Assembly (NCBI RefSeq): GCF_018137965.1
Contig: NZ_CP073100.1
Location: forward strand, 4,289,754-4,353,753
Source of the DNA: Luteolibacter ambystomatis
Lineage (GTDB): Bacteria > Verrucomicrobiota > Verrucomicrobiia > Verrucomicrobiales > Akkermansiaceae
Direction of reading: 5' to 3'
DNA: 64,000 bases
Both the position numbers and the translations under genes were made by a program. Shown piece after piece: positions 45,201-52,034 of this stretch. Below the pieces are notes generated by a model. It made no database searches, had not been told where the DNA came from, and saw nothing but the letters and a program-made list of their open reading frames with translations. The number at the start of each line of letters is the position of its first letter. Position 1 is the first letter of the stretch.

Positions 45201-45344
45201 GTTGAGACGAGCAGCGATCTGGCAAATTGGAGCGCTGCGACCGATCAAGCGGATGCCTTGGACAAGCCCGCCGGCGTGCGCTGGTGGAGAGCGGAGGGAA
45301 ATCCCGATCGGGCTTTTTTCCGCGTGCGTGCGGCTCTCAAATGA
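42201..45344 (+). CDS. Secreted alpha-galactosidase-like (clan GH-D) glycoside hydrolase
   Basis: A 1047-residue exported enzyme: signal 'MKVPLFLLLSSLCPLYAVEF'. An N-terminal beta domain contains a duplicated module of about 105 residues (about 209-315 and 318-425), both with 'YTSGNHRLD', a Ser/Asn-rich stretch and 'TITxNP'-like ends. The barrel begins near residue 470 ('HYNSWFDLNIGRNDNSN'), runs through 'RGVRLDGFVWDDGWDDFNSLW' and 'GAWLSPWGGYG', and has 'DMRYFKFDGIGGGTF', where Asp628 is the likely nucleophile of the GH27/GH36-type retaining mechanism. The C-terminus (about 923-1047, 'FGQWAAAKGLTVSS...DDGNGITNGVEYALGLNGNQSP') is the shared exoprotein domain. Substrate not assigned. Confidence 0.85.
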   Translation: MKVPLFLLLSSLCPLYAVEFPGASPGAAALVVEGTGWQLGNAALAAHFAPAGASWQLVRVDRLAGGGFSGGTDLFRIGLNGGTTISSSQMHVVGTVQQLPLTAVADSPRLAERLSGKALRIVFRDAAESLEVRWQAELRDGSAYLRQCVEIVSLSGSPTITDVTGLTGTLDAGAISGYTDGAVFSGTGFFAGLETPVAKLYIDPAAARDVGTWNPAAVATGTLLHDLGTTGPGPFQIKYQYTSGNHRLDMVKAELLDGNTVVSTDTHTGYTGNAASNNTYVLQAPERKNYKLRTTLQQTSGNDSNGRITLTEGAPALSIGNWTPALVTPKHMNFPVSFPAAGSWQVVFTYTSGNHRLDVTRVDLRDASNQIVSSDVHSGYAGVPSSLNTYTLNVPAAGSYTLSIDNTYPNSDTNSNGTITANPAGGPKNVRAVWPRGLALAPGDVWKTSSVVGLSEPGQARRSFLHYLERERAHPYRQFVHYNSWFDLNIGRNDNSNPLQRMTESQALAVVDAWNQQLYTARGVRLDGFVWDDGWDDFNSLWNFHVGFPNGFSAVNQRVANQQSGIGAWLSPWGGYGSAQTQRIAYWNSMHDPDIGSFHLSNAEYYGAFRDRCLQMAQDYDMRYFKFDGIGGGTFATGPGSGTAQDIDGLLKLAGELRDRRSDVFINCTVGTWASPFWLLSADSIWRQGYDTGFTGPGNNRERWITYRDEITWERFASSSPFYPLNSLMFHGLVVGNYPGTDPASMPLDPASVAHEIRCATACGSGLQELYVSAGLMTPAMWDELAKSLRWLRANADVLPDVHWVGGKPYDSASSTASVYGWAAWNPRKGTLALRNPGSQATTITLTLAQALELPAGAPASFAVRAGYADQRSITGISGATVASGASLTFDLQPYEVLVFDLWPAGSAIPDGPLSAALAGPSSFGQWAAAKGLTVSSSPGDRLAEVFVRDDDGNGITNGVEYALGLNGNQSPLNMRDTSTGKVAETPEPSVAATDSARCWVETSSDLANWSAATDQADALDKPAGVRWWRAEGNPDRAFFRVRAALK

Positions 45345-45360
45345 AGTGAGCCGGCTGCCA

Positions 45361-45467
45361 AAAAAGAAGCGGCCCGACCGATACTCCCTTGGGAAAAACC
45401 CAATAAACCCAGAGGGAACCTTCGGCCGGGCCGCCTTGTTGTGTCGCGACAGGGGATGATACGCAGG
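45361..45467 (-). ncRNA. Candidate structured small RNA, copy A
   Basis: Read on the minus strand. A conserved block CTGCGTAT (45459-45466) and TGTCGCGACA (45442-45451) precede a GC stem, 45423-45435 against 45369-45380. The stem encloses an inner TCCCT/AGGGA stem and a TTGGG/CCCAA hairpin with the loop context GGGTTTTTCC, and is followed by a T tract (45361-45368). Copy B at 53790-53893 keeps these elements while the sequence of the inner stem changes. It is probably transcribed independently, or downstream of the flavoprotein gene on the same strand. Class unknown. Confidence 0.6.
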
Positions 45468-45491
45468 TCGCGTGCAAACCTATCGATTATT

Positions 45492-45510
45492 TTATCCAAA
45501 AATAGGATAA
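45492..45510. promoter_or_regulatory. TTATCC-N7-GGATAA palindrome upstream of RNA copy A
   Basis: A perfect inverted repeat in an AT-rich stretch, about 25 bases upstream (minus sense) of the conserved block of RNA A. It might be an operator. Copy B has no equivalent palindrome. Confidence 0.3.
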
Positions 45511-45593
45511 GATCCGCTGATGATTGAAGATCAGAGAGAAACGGATGTCATTATTTGCTCTCGAAGACAGGCCGGGTTGTTTGACATACGAAC

Positions 45594-46976
45594 TCATGAA
45601 AGCTTTTCCGCAATCTCTTCAAGGGGATAGGTAAGGATTTCCGCCAGCGTGGGATGATACCAAGGTGCGCGCAGCAGGTCGTATACCGTGGCCTTCATCG
45701 CCAGCGGCCCCGTGAGGCAGTGGATCAGCGAGTCAGCGTGGGTGCCCACGATCTCCGCGCCGAGCAGACCTCCGCGTTTGGGATCGGCGAAGAGCTTCAC
45801 GTAACCATAGGTCGCGTCCATGAGGATCGACTTGCCATGATCGTCGAAGGGATAGCTGGCGGAGAGGAAGGGAATGTTCCGCTCCTTGAGCTCCTTTTCT
45901 TGGAGGCCAAGCGTGGCCAGTGGTGGATCGGTGAAGACGACGCTGAGGAGCAGATCGGGATCGATGGGTTTGAGACTCTTCACGCCAAAGGCATGGCGGG
46001 CGGCGAGTTCACCTTGGGAAACGGCGAGGTGGACGATGTCGTGGGGTCCGCAAACGTCGCCACCGGCATAGATGTGGGAACGGCTGGTTTGTTGCCAGCG
46101 GTTCACGGCGACCCGGCCTGCGTCGGTGAGTTTCACACCCGCAGCCTCCACGTTGAGTCCTCCGGTGTTCGGTTCTCGCCCGAGTGCGTTGAAGAGATAC
46201 GCGGCGCGGCGCGTGAGGGTTTTGCCATCCTTGGTGAACTTCGCGCTCACGCCATCCGTGGTGGTGCTGATCTTTTCGATCTTGGTGCCGGTGTGGAGCT
46301 GGATGCCTTCATCGCGGAACGCTTGTTCGACCACCGCAGCGGCGGATTCGGAGAATTCCTTCAGCAAATGCGGGCTGCGTTGGATGAGCGTCACCTTGGA
46401 GCCGATGCGGCGGAGGAACTGCGCCAGTTCGCAGGCGACGATGCCGCCGCCGAGCACGATCACACTCTCCGGCACGAAATCCAGATCGAGCACGTCATCG
46501 CTGGTCCAGTGTGGGGTTTCCGCGAGCCCAGGAATGGGCGGTGAACTGACCTTGGAACCGGTGGAGATGAGGATCTTTTCCGCTGCGATCTCCGTGCCAT
46601 CGGAGAGGGCGACGGTCTTCGGTCCGGTGAAGCGGGCATGGCTGCGGTAGAGGTCGAACTTTCCGCTCTCCAGCCCTTGCACGCGGTAGTCGGCGAATTC
46701 ACGGATGGTCTTCACTTTCCAGCGGTGCAGCGCCTTCATGTCCACCTCGGCAGTGGGGATGCGCAAGCCGAAGGTCTTGCCCTTGCGGGCGTGGTGCAGG
46801 ACCTCGGTGGCGTGGAGCAGGGTCTTGGAAGGCATGCAGCCGCGCAGGATGCAGAGGCCGCCGAGTTCGCGCGCGCCATCGGCGACCGCCACGCGCTTGC
46901 CGAGATCGGATGCCGTACGGGCCGCGGCGTATCCGGCGGAACCACCGCCGATGACGAGGAGATCGTAGGATTTCAT
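45594..46976 (-). CDS. FAD/NAD(P)-dependent disulfide oxidoreductase (dihydrolipoyl dehydrogenase/mercuric reductase family)
   Basis: A 460-residue class I pyridine nucleotide-disulfide reductase. The FAD motif 'YDLLVIGGGSAGYAAARTASDLG' leads to a redox-active pair, Cys42 and Cys47, in 'ELGGLCILRGCMPSK'. The NAD(P) motif is 'SVIVLGGGIVACELAQFLRRIGSKVTLI'. The C-terminal dimer interface has 'APWYHPTLAEILTYP', the His-Glu pair that completes the partner's active site. It could serve as lipoamide dehydrogenase (E3) for the pyruvate dehydrogenase complex at 17.8-22 kb, which lacks its own E3 nearby, but mercuric-reductase-like enzymes look the same. The ATG at 46976 is the natural start. A 28-bp inverted repeat lies upstream. 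Confidence 0.9.
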   Translation of the reverse strand: MKSYDLLVIGGGSAGYAAARTASDLGKRVAVADGARELGGLCILRGCMPSKTLLHATEVLHHARKGKTFGLRIPTAEVDMKALHRWKVKTIREFADYRVQGLESGKFDLYRSHARFTGPKTVALSDGTEIAAEKILISTGSKVSSPPIPGLAETPHWTSDDVLDLDFVPESVIVLGGGIVACELAQFLRRIGSKVTLIQRSPHLLKEFSESAAAVVEQAFRDEGIQLHTGTKIEKISTTTDGVSAKFTKDGKTLTRRAAYLFNALGREPNTGGLNVEAAGVKLTDAGRVAVNRWQQTSRSHIYAGGDVCGPHDIVHLAVSQGELAARHAFGVKSLKPIDPDLLLSVVFTDPPLATLGLQEKELKERNIPFLSASYPFDDHGKSILMDATYGYVKLFADPKRGGLLGAEIVGTHADSLIHCLTGPLAMKATVYDLLRAPWYHPTLAEILTYPLEEIAEKLS

Positions 46977-47013
46977 AACCTGGCTGCCAGTTTCCACCGG
47001 GGTCGGGTGAATG

Positions 47014-47082
47014 CAAGGAGCAGGGACATTCCTGTCCCGTTTCTGAAGACGAAGAACGGGACAGGAATGTCCCTGCTCCTTG
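47014..47082. repeat. Perfect 28-bp inverted repeat (REP-like)
   Basis: Arms 47014-47041 and 47055-47082 are exact complements over 28 bases with a 13-base loop. Each arm contains its own palindrome, GGGACA-ttcc-TGTCCC, so the element can also form paired small hairpins. It lies between the divergent flavoprotein and YiiX-like genes. Confidence 0.85.
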
Positions 47083-47118
47083 TTGAGTTCGCATGCCGGT
47101 TTCTTTAAAAGCCGCGTT

Positions 47119-47802
47119 GTGCACGAGACGATCGAACTGGGCGGACTGACCAATGCCGAATTCTTCGCGACCCACGCGGCTCCCGGCCGGGTGGGTCTGG
47201 TCGGCGGCACGGCACTCATCGATCGCGCGATCTGCCGTGCCCAGCGTCATGTCACGGATGGCGCGTGGAGCTGGTTCTCGCATGCGTTCTTCATCCAAGG
47301 TGCACGTGCGGACGGTCACCATTGGGTGATCGAATCCGACCTCGATATCCATCGCCGCCATGTCCGTCTTGGCGTGCAGGAAAACCGCGTTTCGAAGTAT
47401 CATGACGAGGAGCTATATTCCACCGTGGCAATCCTCGACTTCGGCCTCACGCCTGAGCAAACCGCGGCCATCGTCACCGAAGGGCTCAACCTGGTGGCGG
47501 ACCGCACGCGTTATTCGCTGCGCGAGTTGTTGGGCGTGATGGTTGCGATCCGGAGTGAAACGCTCCGCGGCAAGACCAACCTCCTTTCGCGGGAGAAATC
47601 GATGTTCTGCTCGGCACTGGTGCGGCATCTCTTCCGCGCGGCCGGAGTCGATCTCGCGCCGGATCTGGATGTGAAACACACCGCACCGGAAGATCTCGCG
47701 CGGTCGCTCGTTCCCCACACCACTTATCTGCTCAAGCGCGAGATCGCGACGAGCAAGCTGAAGGCGATCAAGCGGAAGCTGAACCGCGGATTCATGCTGT
47801 GA
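47119..47802 (+). CDS. YiiX/NlpC-P60-like permuted papain-fold peptidase
   Basis: A 227-residue protein with no clear signal peptide. 'GLVGGTALIDRAICRAQ', 'WSWFSHAFFIQGARADGHHWVIESDLD' and 'REKSMFCSALVRHLFRAAGVDLAP' match the permuted NlpC/P60 (YiiX, DUF830-type) pattern: His55, Glu72 and Cys164 would form the catalytic set. Such enzymes act on amide or ester bonds in lipids, cell wall or proteins; the target here is unknown. The start is set at GTG 47119 because earlier in-frame codons fall in the inverted repeat. Confidence 0.75.
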   Translation: MHETIELGGLTNAEFFATHAAPGRVGLVGGTALIDRAICRAQRHVTDGAWSWFSHAFFIQGARADGHHWVIESDLDIHRRHVRLGVQENRVSKYHDEELYSTVAILDFGLTPEQTAAIVTEGLNLVADRTRYSLRELLGVMVAIRSETLRGKTNLLSREKSMFCSALVRHLFRAAGVDLAPDLDVKHTAPEDLARSLVPHTTYLLKREIATSKLKAIKRKLNRGFML

Positions 47803-47806
47803 GGTG

Positions 47807-47945
47807 GAGTGCGAGACCTCGAAGAGGTTGCGACCAAGTAGCGTCAAGCTTGGCTTGGCGTGCTTCTGGCGGCTGCCTTTACCGGCAAAGGCGCTTTCCC
47901 ATACGCGAAGCAGAGCTTCGCGCTACTACGCGCCCGCTGACGCGT
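47807..47945. repeat. Cluster of short palindromes (REP-like)
   Basis: In the 312-base gap 47803-48114 I see GACCTC-gaa-GAGGTT (47815-47829), GCCTTT-N6-AAAGGC (47875-47892) and GCGAAGC-aga-GCTTCGC (47905-47921), followed by GC-rich repeats to about 47945. Each has a 3-6 base loop, the same style as the element at 631-866. The remaining 48-kb-side part of the gap shows nothing I can name. Confidence 0.55.
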
Positions 47946-48114
47946 GGGCGTGGGCGCCAAAAGAGGGTCTCGATACGGAGATGCCGTCGCCGAGGCTCCT
48001 CAACCTCCGGCTATGTTCCGCGGCCTCTTTGAGGTCGTAAGCAGATCCTCGAAATTCGAACCCAAATGGAAAACGCGTGCATGCAGCCGGTGAGCGTGGT
48101 TTTTCTCTCCCTTC

Positions 48115-49182
48115 ATGGCAGGCCGCGCGACGCAGATCGACGGGCTCCGGGCGTTCGCGATGCTCGGGGTGGCGTGCGTGCATTGGTTGCCGCGGGAGAT
48201 GCGCGGCTGGGTGCCGTTCGAGCTGGGCTTGTTCTTTTTCCTGGTGCTCACCGGCTATCTCATCACCGGCGTGCTACTGCGGGAGCGCGACCGTGGCGAT
48301 GCCTCCGGAGTGGCGTGGAAAGCGTATGGCCTGAAAAATTTCCAAGTCCGCCGCGGCCTGCGGATCCTCGCTCCCTATTACGCGGCGGCGGCGTTCGCGC
48401 TGGTGCTGGGAGCGCGGGACATCCGTGAGGCATGGGGATGGTATCTGACACATACGTCGAACCTCCACATGGCCATGCACGGCTGGGCGGACTTCACCTC
48501 GCACTTCTGGACGCTGGCGGTGCAACAACAGTTCTACGTGCTATGGCCGTTCGTGATCTGGTGGGTGCCCCGGCGCTGGCTGGTGCCGCTGCTGGTGGTG
48601 TTCTCCGCCATCGCACCGGCTTACCGGCTTTTTGACACGGCATTGGAGAAGACCTTCGTCCTGCCGGACCTGCTGCCACTGGCGGCGTGCGACTACCTCG
48701 GGCTGGGAAGCCTGCTGGGCCTGGCGGTTCATCGCGGCCTGCCGTTGTCCCTTCCGGTGCTGCGGCGCGCGGGGATGGCGGCCTTCGTTTGCTATGCCGT
48801 TCTCTATGGGTTCCAGCAGGCGGGTCATCCGGTGCCGGTCCTGCGGGTGTTCCAGCAGACCTTTCTCGCCGTGGCGTGCTGCGGATTGATCGCCGCGTCC
48901 TCGGTGGGATTCGGGGGATGGCGGGCGGCTCTGCTCGATCATCCCGCGATCCAGCATCTCGGGAAACTTTCGTACGGGCTCTATCTTTTCCACAATCTCG
49001 CGCCACTGGCGGCCGGGTGGATATTCCCGTGGCTGTGGAACGGGCATTTCGAGCACGGAGCCGGTTTTGCCGCGCGGCTGGGGGTGTTCGCCCTGATCTC
49101 ATGGGCGCTGGCGTGGCTGTGCTGGCGGCTGCTGGAAGTCCCGGCGCAGGGGGTAAAAGCCCGTATGGCGCGTAATCCCTGA
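48115..49182 (+). CDS. Membrane acyltransferase 3 family (OafA/YrhL-type)
   Basis: A 355-residue polytopic protein with about ten hydrophobic helices. It opens 'QIDGLRAFAMLGVACVHWLP', the acyltransferase-3 signature, and carries 'ELGLFFFLVLTGYLITGVLLRERDRG' (the conserved R/E loop), 'FQVRRGLRILAPYY', and 'HFWTLAVQQQFYVLWPFVIW' ending with the typical W/F-rich loop. It probably O-acylates sugars on lipopolysaccharide, peptidoglycan or other surface glycans. The start is ATG 48115. Confidence 0.93.
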   Translation: MAGRATQIDGLRAFAMLGVACVHWLPREMRGWVPFELGLFFFLVLTGYLITGVLLRERDRGDASGVAWKAYGLKNFQVRRGLRILAPYYAAAAFALVLGARDIREAWGWYLTHTSNLHMAMHGWADFTSHFWTLAVQQQFYVLWPFVIWWVPRRWLVPLLVVFSAIAPAYRLFDTALEKTFVLPDLLPLAACDYLGLGSLLGLAVHRGLPLSLPVLRRAGMAAFVCYAVLYGFQQAGHPVPVLRVFQQTFLAVACCGLIAASSVGFGGWRAALLDHPAIQHLGKLSYGLYLFHNLAPLAAGWIFPWLWNGHFEHGAGFAARLGVFALISWALAWLCWRLLEVPAQGVKARMARNP

Positions 49183-49250
49183 TCCATGCAGGCTGCAAAA
49201 AATTTTCGTGGCCCCGGGACCGGTCGCGTGCACCATCCGTCGCGTAACTT

Positions 49251-50276
49251 ATGAAAGCATTGGTCAAGGCAAAGGCGGAAGAGGGCTTGTGGCTCCAGGA
49301 CGTTCCGGAACCCGAAGTGGGTCCGAAGGACGTCCTCATCAAGATCCGCAAGACATCGATCTGCGGCACGGACGTTCATATCTGGAAGTGGGACAAGTGG
49401 GCCCAGCGCACCATCCCCGTGCCGATGCATGTCGGTCACGAATTCTGCGGCGTCGTGGAAGCCGTCGGCTCCGGCGTGACCGACGTGGTCCCTGGCGAAC
49501 TCGTCTCCGGTGAGGGCCACATCGTTTGCGGCCGCTGCCGCAACTGTCTGGCCGGCCGCCGCCACCTTTGCCCGAACACGCTGGGCGTGGGCGTGAACCG
49601 TCCCGGTGCCTTCGCCGAATACCTCTCCATCCCCTACACCAACGTTTACAAGGTCGATCCCGCCATCCCGGAGGAGGTCATTTCCACCTTCGACCCGTTG
49701 GGCAATGCCGTCCACACCGCCCTGTCCTGGGACATGGTGGCGGAGGACGTGCTGATCACCGGTGCGGGTCCGATTGGCTGCATGGCTGCCGCCGTGGCGA
49801 AGTTCGCCGGTGCGCGCCACGTGGTCGTTACCGACGTGAACCCCTACCGCCTTGAGCTGGCCAAGAAACTCGGCGCCACCCGCGTCGTGAACGTCGCCCA
49901 GGAAAACCTGGATGACGTGAAGAAGGAGCTCGGCATGAAGGAGGGCTTCGACGTGGCGCTGGAGATGTCCGGCCACCCGTCCGGCCTCAACGACATTCTC
50001 CAACACACGTCCAACGGCGCGAAAGTTTCGCTGCTCGGCATCTTCCCGGAAAAAATCGCCATCGATTGGGACAAGGTCATCTTCAAGGGCCTGATCCTCA
50101 AGGGGATCTATGGCCGGGAAATGTTCGAAACTTGGTACAAAATGAGCAGTATGATTCGTGCCGGTTTGGACATTTCGCCAGTGATCACCCATCGATTCCA
50201 CTACACCGACTTCGCGAAAGGCTTCGAGACCATGATGTCCGGCCAATCCGGGAAGGTTGTGCTGGATTGGACGTGA
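49251..50276 (+). CDS. tdh: L-threonine 3-dehydrogenase
   Basis: A 341-residue zinc MDR enzyme of exact family length, oxidising threonine to 2-amino-3-ketobutyrate with NAD. Catalytic zinc ligands are Cys38, His63 and Glu64 ('[15 protein letters not shown]', 'HVGHEFCG'); the structural zinc uses Cys93, Cys96, Cys99 and Cys107 ('[16 protein letters not shown]'). '[17 protein letters not shown]' and '[14 protein letters not shown]' are diagnostic for Tdh. The partner gene kbl is not adjacent. A TAACTT hexamer abuts the ATG. The next gene begins 48 bases later. Confidence 0.96.
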   Translation: MKALVKAKAEEGLWLQDVPEPEVGPKDVLIKIRKTSICGTDVHIWKWDKWAQRTIPVPMHVGHEFCGVVEAVGSGVTDVVPGELVSGEGHIVCGRCRNCLAGRRHLCPNTLGVGVNRPGAFAEYLSIPYTNVYKVDPAIPEEVISTFDPLGNAVHTALSWDMVAEDVLITGAGPIGCMAAAVAKFAGARHVVVTDVNPYRLELAKKLGATRVVNVAQENLDDVKKELGMKEGFDVALEMSGHPSGLNDILQHTSNGAKVSLLGIFPEKIAIDWDKVIFKGLILKGIYGREMFETWYKMSSMIRAGLDISPVITHRFHYTDFAKGFETMMSGQSGKVVLDWT

Positions 50277-50324
50277 TTTCCGGCGGAATTCCCGCCTGCC
50301 CATCCTACCACATCCCCTCACTGC

Positions 50325-52031
50325 ATGTCCTTCCTCCCAAAACCCTTCGCCCATCCGTACGAGATCGCTCCCGAGTTTTCGAAGAGCGCGGTGTATTTCT
50401 CCTGCGAATTCGCCCTCGACCAGAGCTTCAAGATCTACTCGGGCGGGCTCGGGTTCCTGGCGGGCTCGCACATGAAATCGGCGGCAGCCCAGCGGCAGAA
50501 CCTGTGCGGGGTGGGGATCTACTGGTCTTACGGCTATTATAACCAGACCCGCGGCGACGAGGGTGAGATGGCGGTCCAGTTCCGGAAGAACGAATACGCG
50601 TTCCTCCGGGATACCGGCATCCGCTTCACCGTGCCGATCCACGGCCATCCGGTATGGGTGAAGGCGCTGTACCTGCCTGCGGAGACCTTTTCCACGGTGC
50701 CGATGTTCTTCCTGAGCACGGACCTGGAGGAGAACGATCCACTGTCCCGTGCGATCACCCACCGTCTTTACGACAACGATCCGCTGCGCCGCATCGCCCA
50801 GTACACCATCCTCGGTGCGGGCGGTGCCCGGCTGATGGAGGAGCTGGGTGTCGATCCGGAGGTCTGGCACCTCAATGAGGCCCACGGTCTTTCCGCGGCC
50901 TTCCGCCTGTATGAAAAGCATCGTGATGTGGAGGAGGTGCGGAAACGTCTCGTCTTCACCACCCACACGCCGGAGGAGGCGGGCAATGAGAAGCACGACT
51001 TCAAGTTGTTGAAGGATTTCTCGTTCTTCGGCAGCGTGCCGGAGGAAGAGGTCCGGGAGATCACCGGCATCGAGGGCGAGGTGTTCAACCACTCGCTTGC
51101 CGCGCTGCGCCTGGCCCACATCGCCAATGGCGTCTCGAAGCTCCACGGCGAGGTGTCCCGCCAGATGTGGAAGGGCCACGCCGGCATCTGCCCGATCACC
51201 CACGTCACCAATGCCCAGAACAAGAAGTACTGGGCGGACCACGGCCTCGAAGCCGCCCGCGTCCACGGCGACACCGAGCTGCTGCGCAACCGCAAGCGCG
51301 AGCTGAAGGAGCGTCTCTTCCGCGTGGTCGCGGACCAGACCGGCAAGATCTTCCGTCCGGATGTGCTCACCATCGTGTGGGCGCGTCGTTTCGCAGGCTA
51401 CAAGCGGCCGGACCTGATCACCCGCGACATGCGACTGTTCCGTGAGCTGCTTTCCAACTCCGAGCATCCGGTGCAGGTGATCTGGGCGGGCAAGCCGTTC
51501 CCGTTCGACTTCGGTGCGATCGAAACCTTCAACAAGCTCGTCGGCCTCTGCCGCCATCACCCGAATGCGGCCGTGCTCGTCGGCTATGAACTGGAGCTGT
51601 CCCGCTTCCTCAAGAACGGCGCGGACATCTGGCTGAACAATCCGGTGGTCACCCGCGAAGCCTCCGGCACCTCCGGGATGACGGCCGCGATGAATGGAGC
51701 GCTGAATCTTTCCACCTACGATGGCTGGGTCTGCGAGTTCGCCGACTTTTCCGGTGCGAACAGCTTCATCATTCCGCCCGCGGATCCCTCGCTCTCGCCG
51801 GAGTCACGGGATCGTCACGATCTCCTCGGTTTCTATGAGCAGATGGAAAAGAACGTCCTGCCACTCTACTACGAGAACCCGCAGGGTTGGGCGGAGAAGA
51901 TGCTGCGCTCGATGAACGATGTGGTGCCGTTCTTCGACTCCGACCGCATGGCGGCCGAGTACTATACGAAAATTTACGCTCACGCGGCGCAACCGGTGAT
52001 TGACCAGACACCGGCCCACAGCGTCCTTTGA
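50325..52031 (+). CDS. Short alpha-glucan phosphorylase homologue (GT35) lacking the PLP lysine
   Basis: A 568-residue GT35 member, shorter than glycogen phosphorylases of about 800. Landmarks: 'FSKSAVYFSCEFALDQSFKIYSGGLGFLAGSHMKSAAAQ', 'HLNEAHGLSAAFRLYE', 'THVTNAQNKKYWA', 'ARRFAGYKRPDLITRD' and 'LNNPVVTREASGTSGMTAAMNGALNLSTYDGW'. In active phosphorylases the last motif reads GTSxMK, where Lys forms the Schiff base with pyridoxal phosphate; here position 453 is Thr (codon ACG). Either it is a pseudo-enzyme or a subfamily that acts differently. The rest of the active site looks preserved. The FAD oxidase gene starts 3 bases after the stop. Confidence 0.85.
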   Translation: MSFLPKPFAHPYEIAPEFSKSAVYFSCEFALDQSFKIYSGGLGFLAGSHMKSAAAQRQNLCGVGIYWSYGYYNQTRGDEGEMAVQFRKNEYAFLRDTGIRFTVPIHGHPVWVKALYLPAETFSTVPMFFLSTDLEENDPLSRAITHRLYDNDPLRRIAQYTILGAGGARLMEELGVDPEVWHLNEAHGLSAAFRLYEKHRDVEEVRKRLVFTTHTPEEAGNEKHDFKLLKDFSFFGSVPEEEVREITGIEGEVFNHSLAALRLAHIANGVSKLHGEVSRQMWKGHAGICPITHVTNAQNKKYWADHGLEAARVHGDTELLRNRKRELKERLFRVVADQTGKIFRPDVLTIVWARRFAGYKRPDLITRDMRLFRELLSNSEHPVQVIWAGKPFPFDFGAIETFNKLVGLCRHHPNAAVLVGYELELSRFLKNGADIWLNNPVVTREASGTSGMTAAMNGALNLSTYDGWVCEFADFSGANSFIIPPADPSLSPESRDRHDLLGFYEQMEKNVLPLYYENPQGWAEKMLRSMNDVVPFFDSDRMAAEYYTKIYAHAAQPVIDQTPAHSVL

Positions 52032-52034
52032 AGC

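Noticed and set aside
48981..51560. Very long minus-strand ORF opposite tdh and the phosphorylase
   Set aside because: Spans two well-supported plus-strand genes and shows only antisense-type composition.
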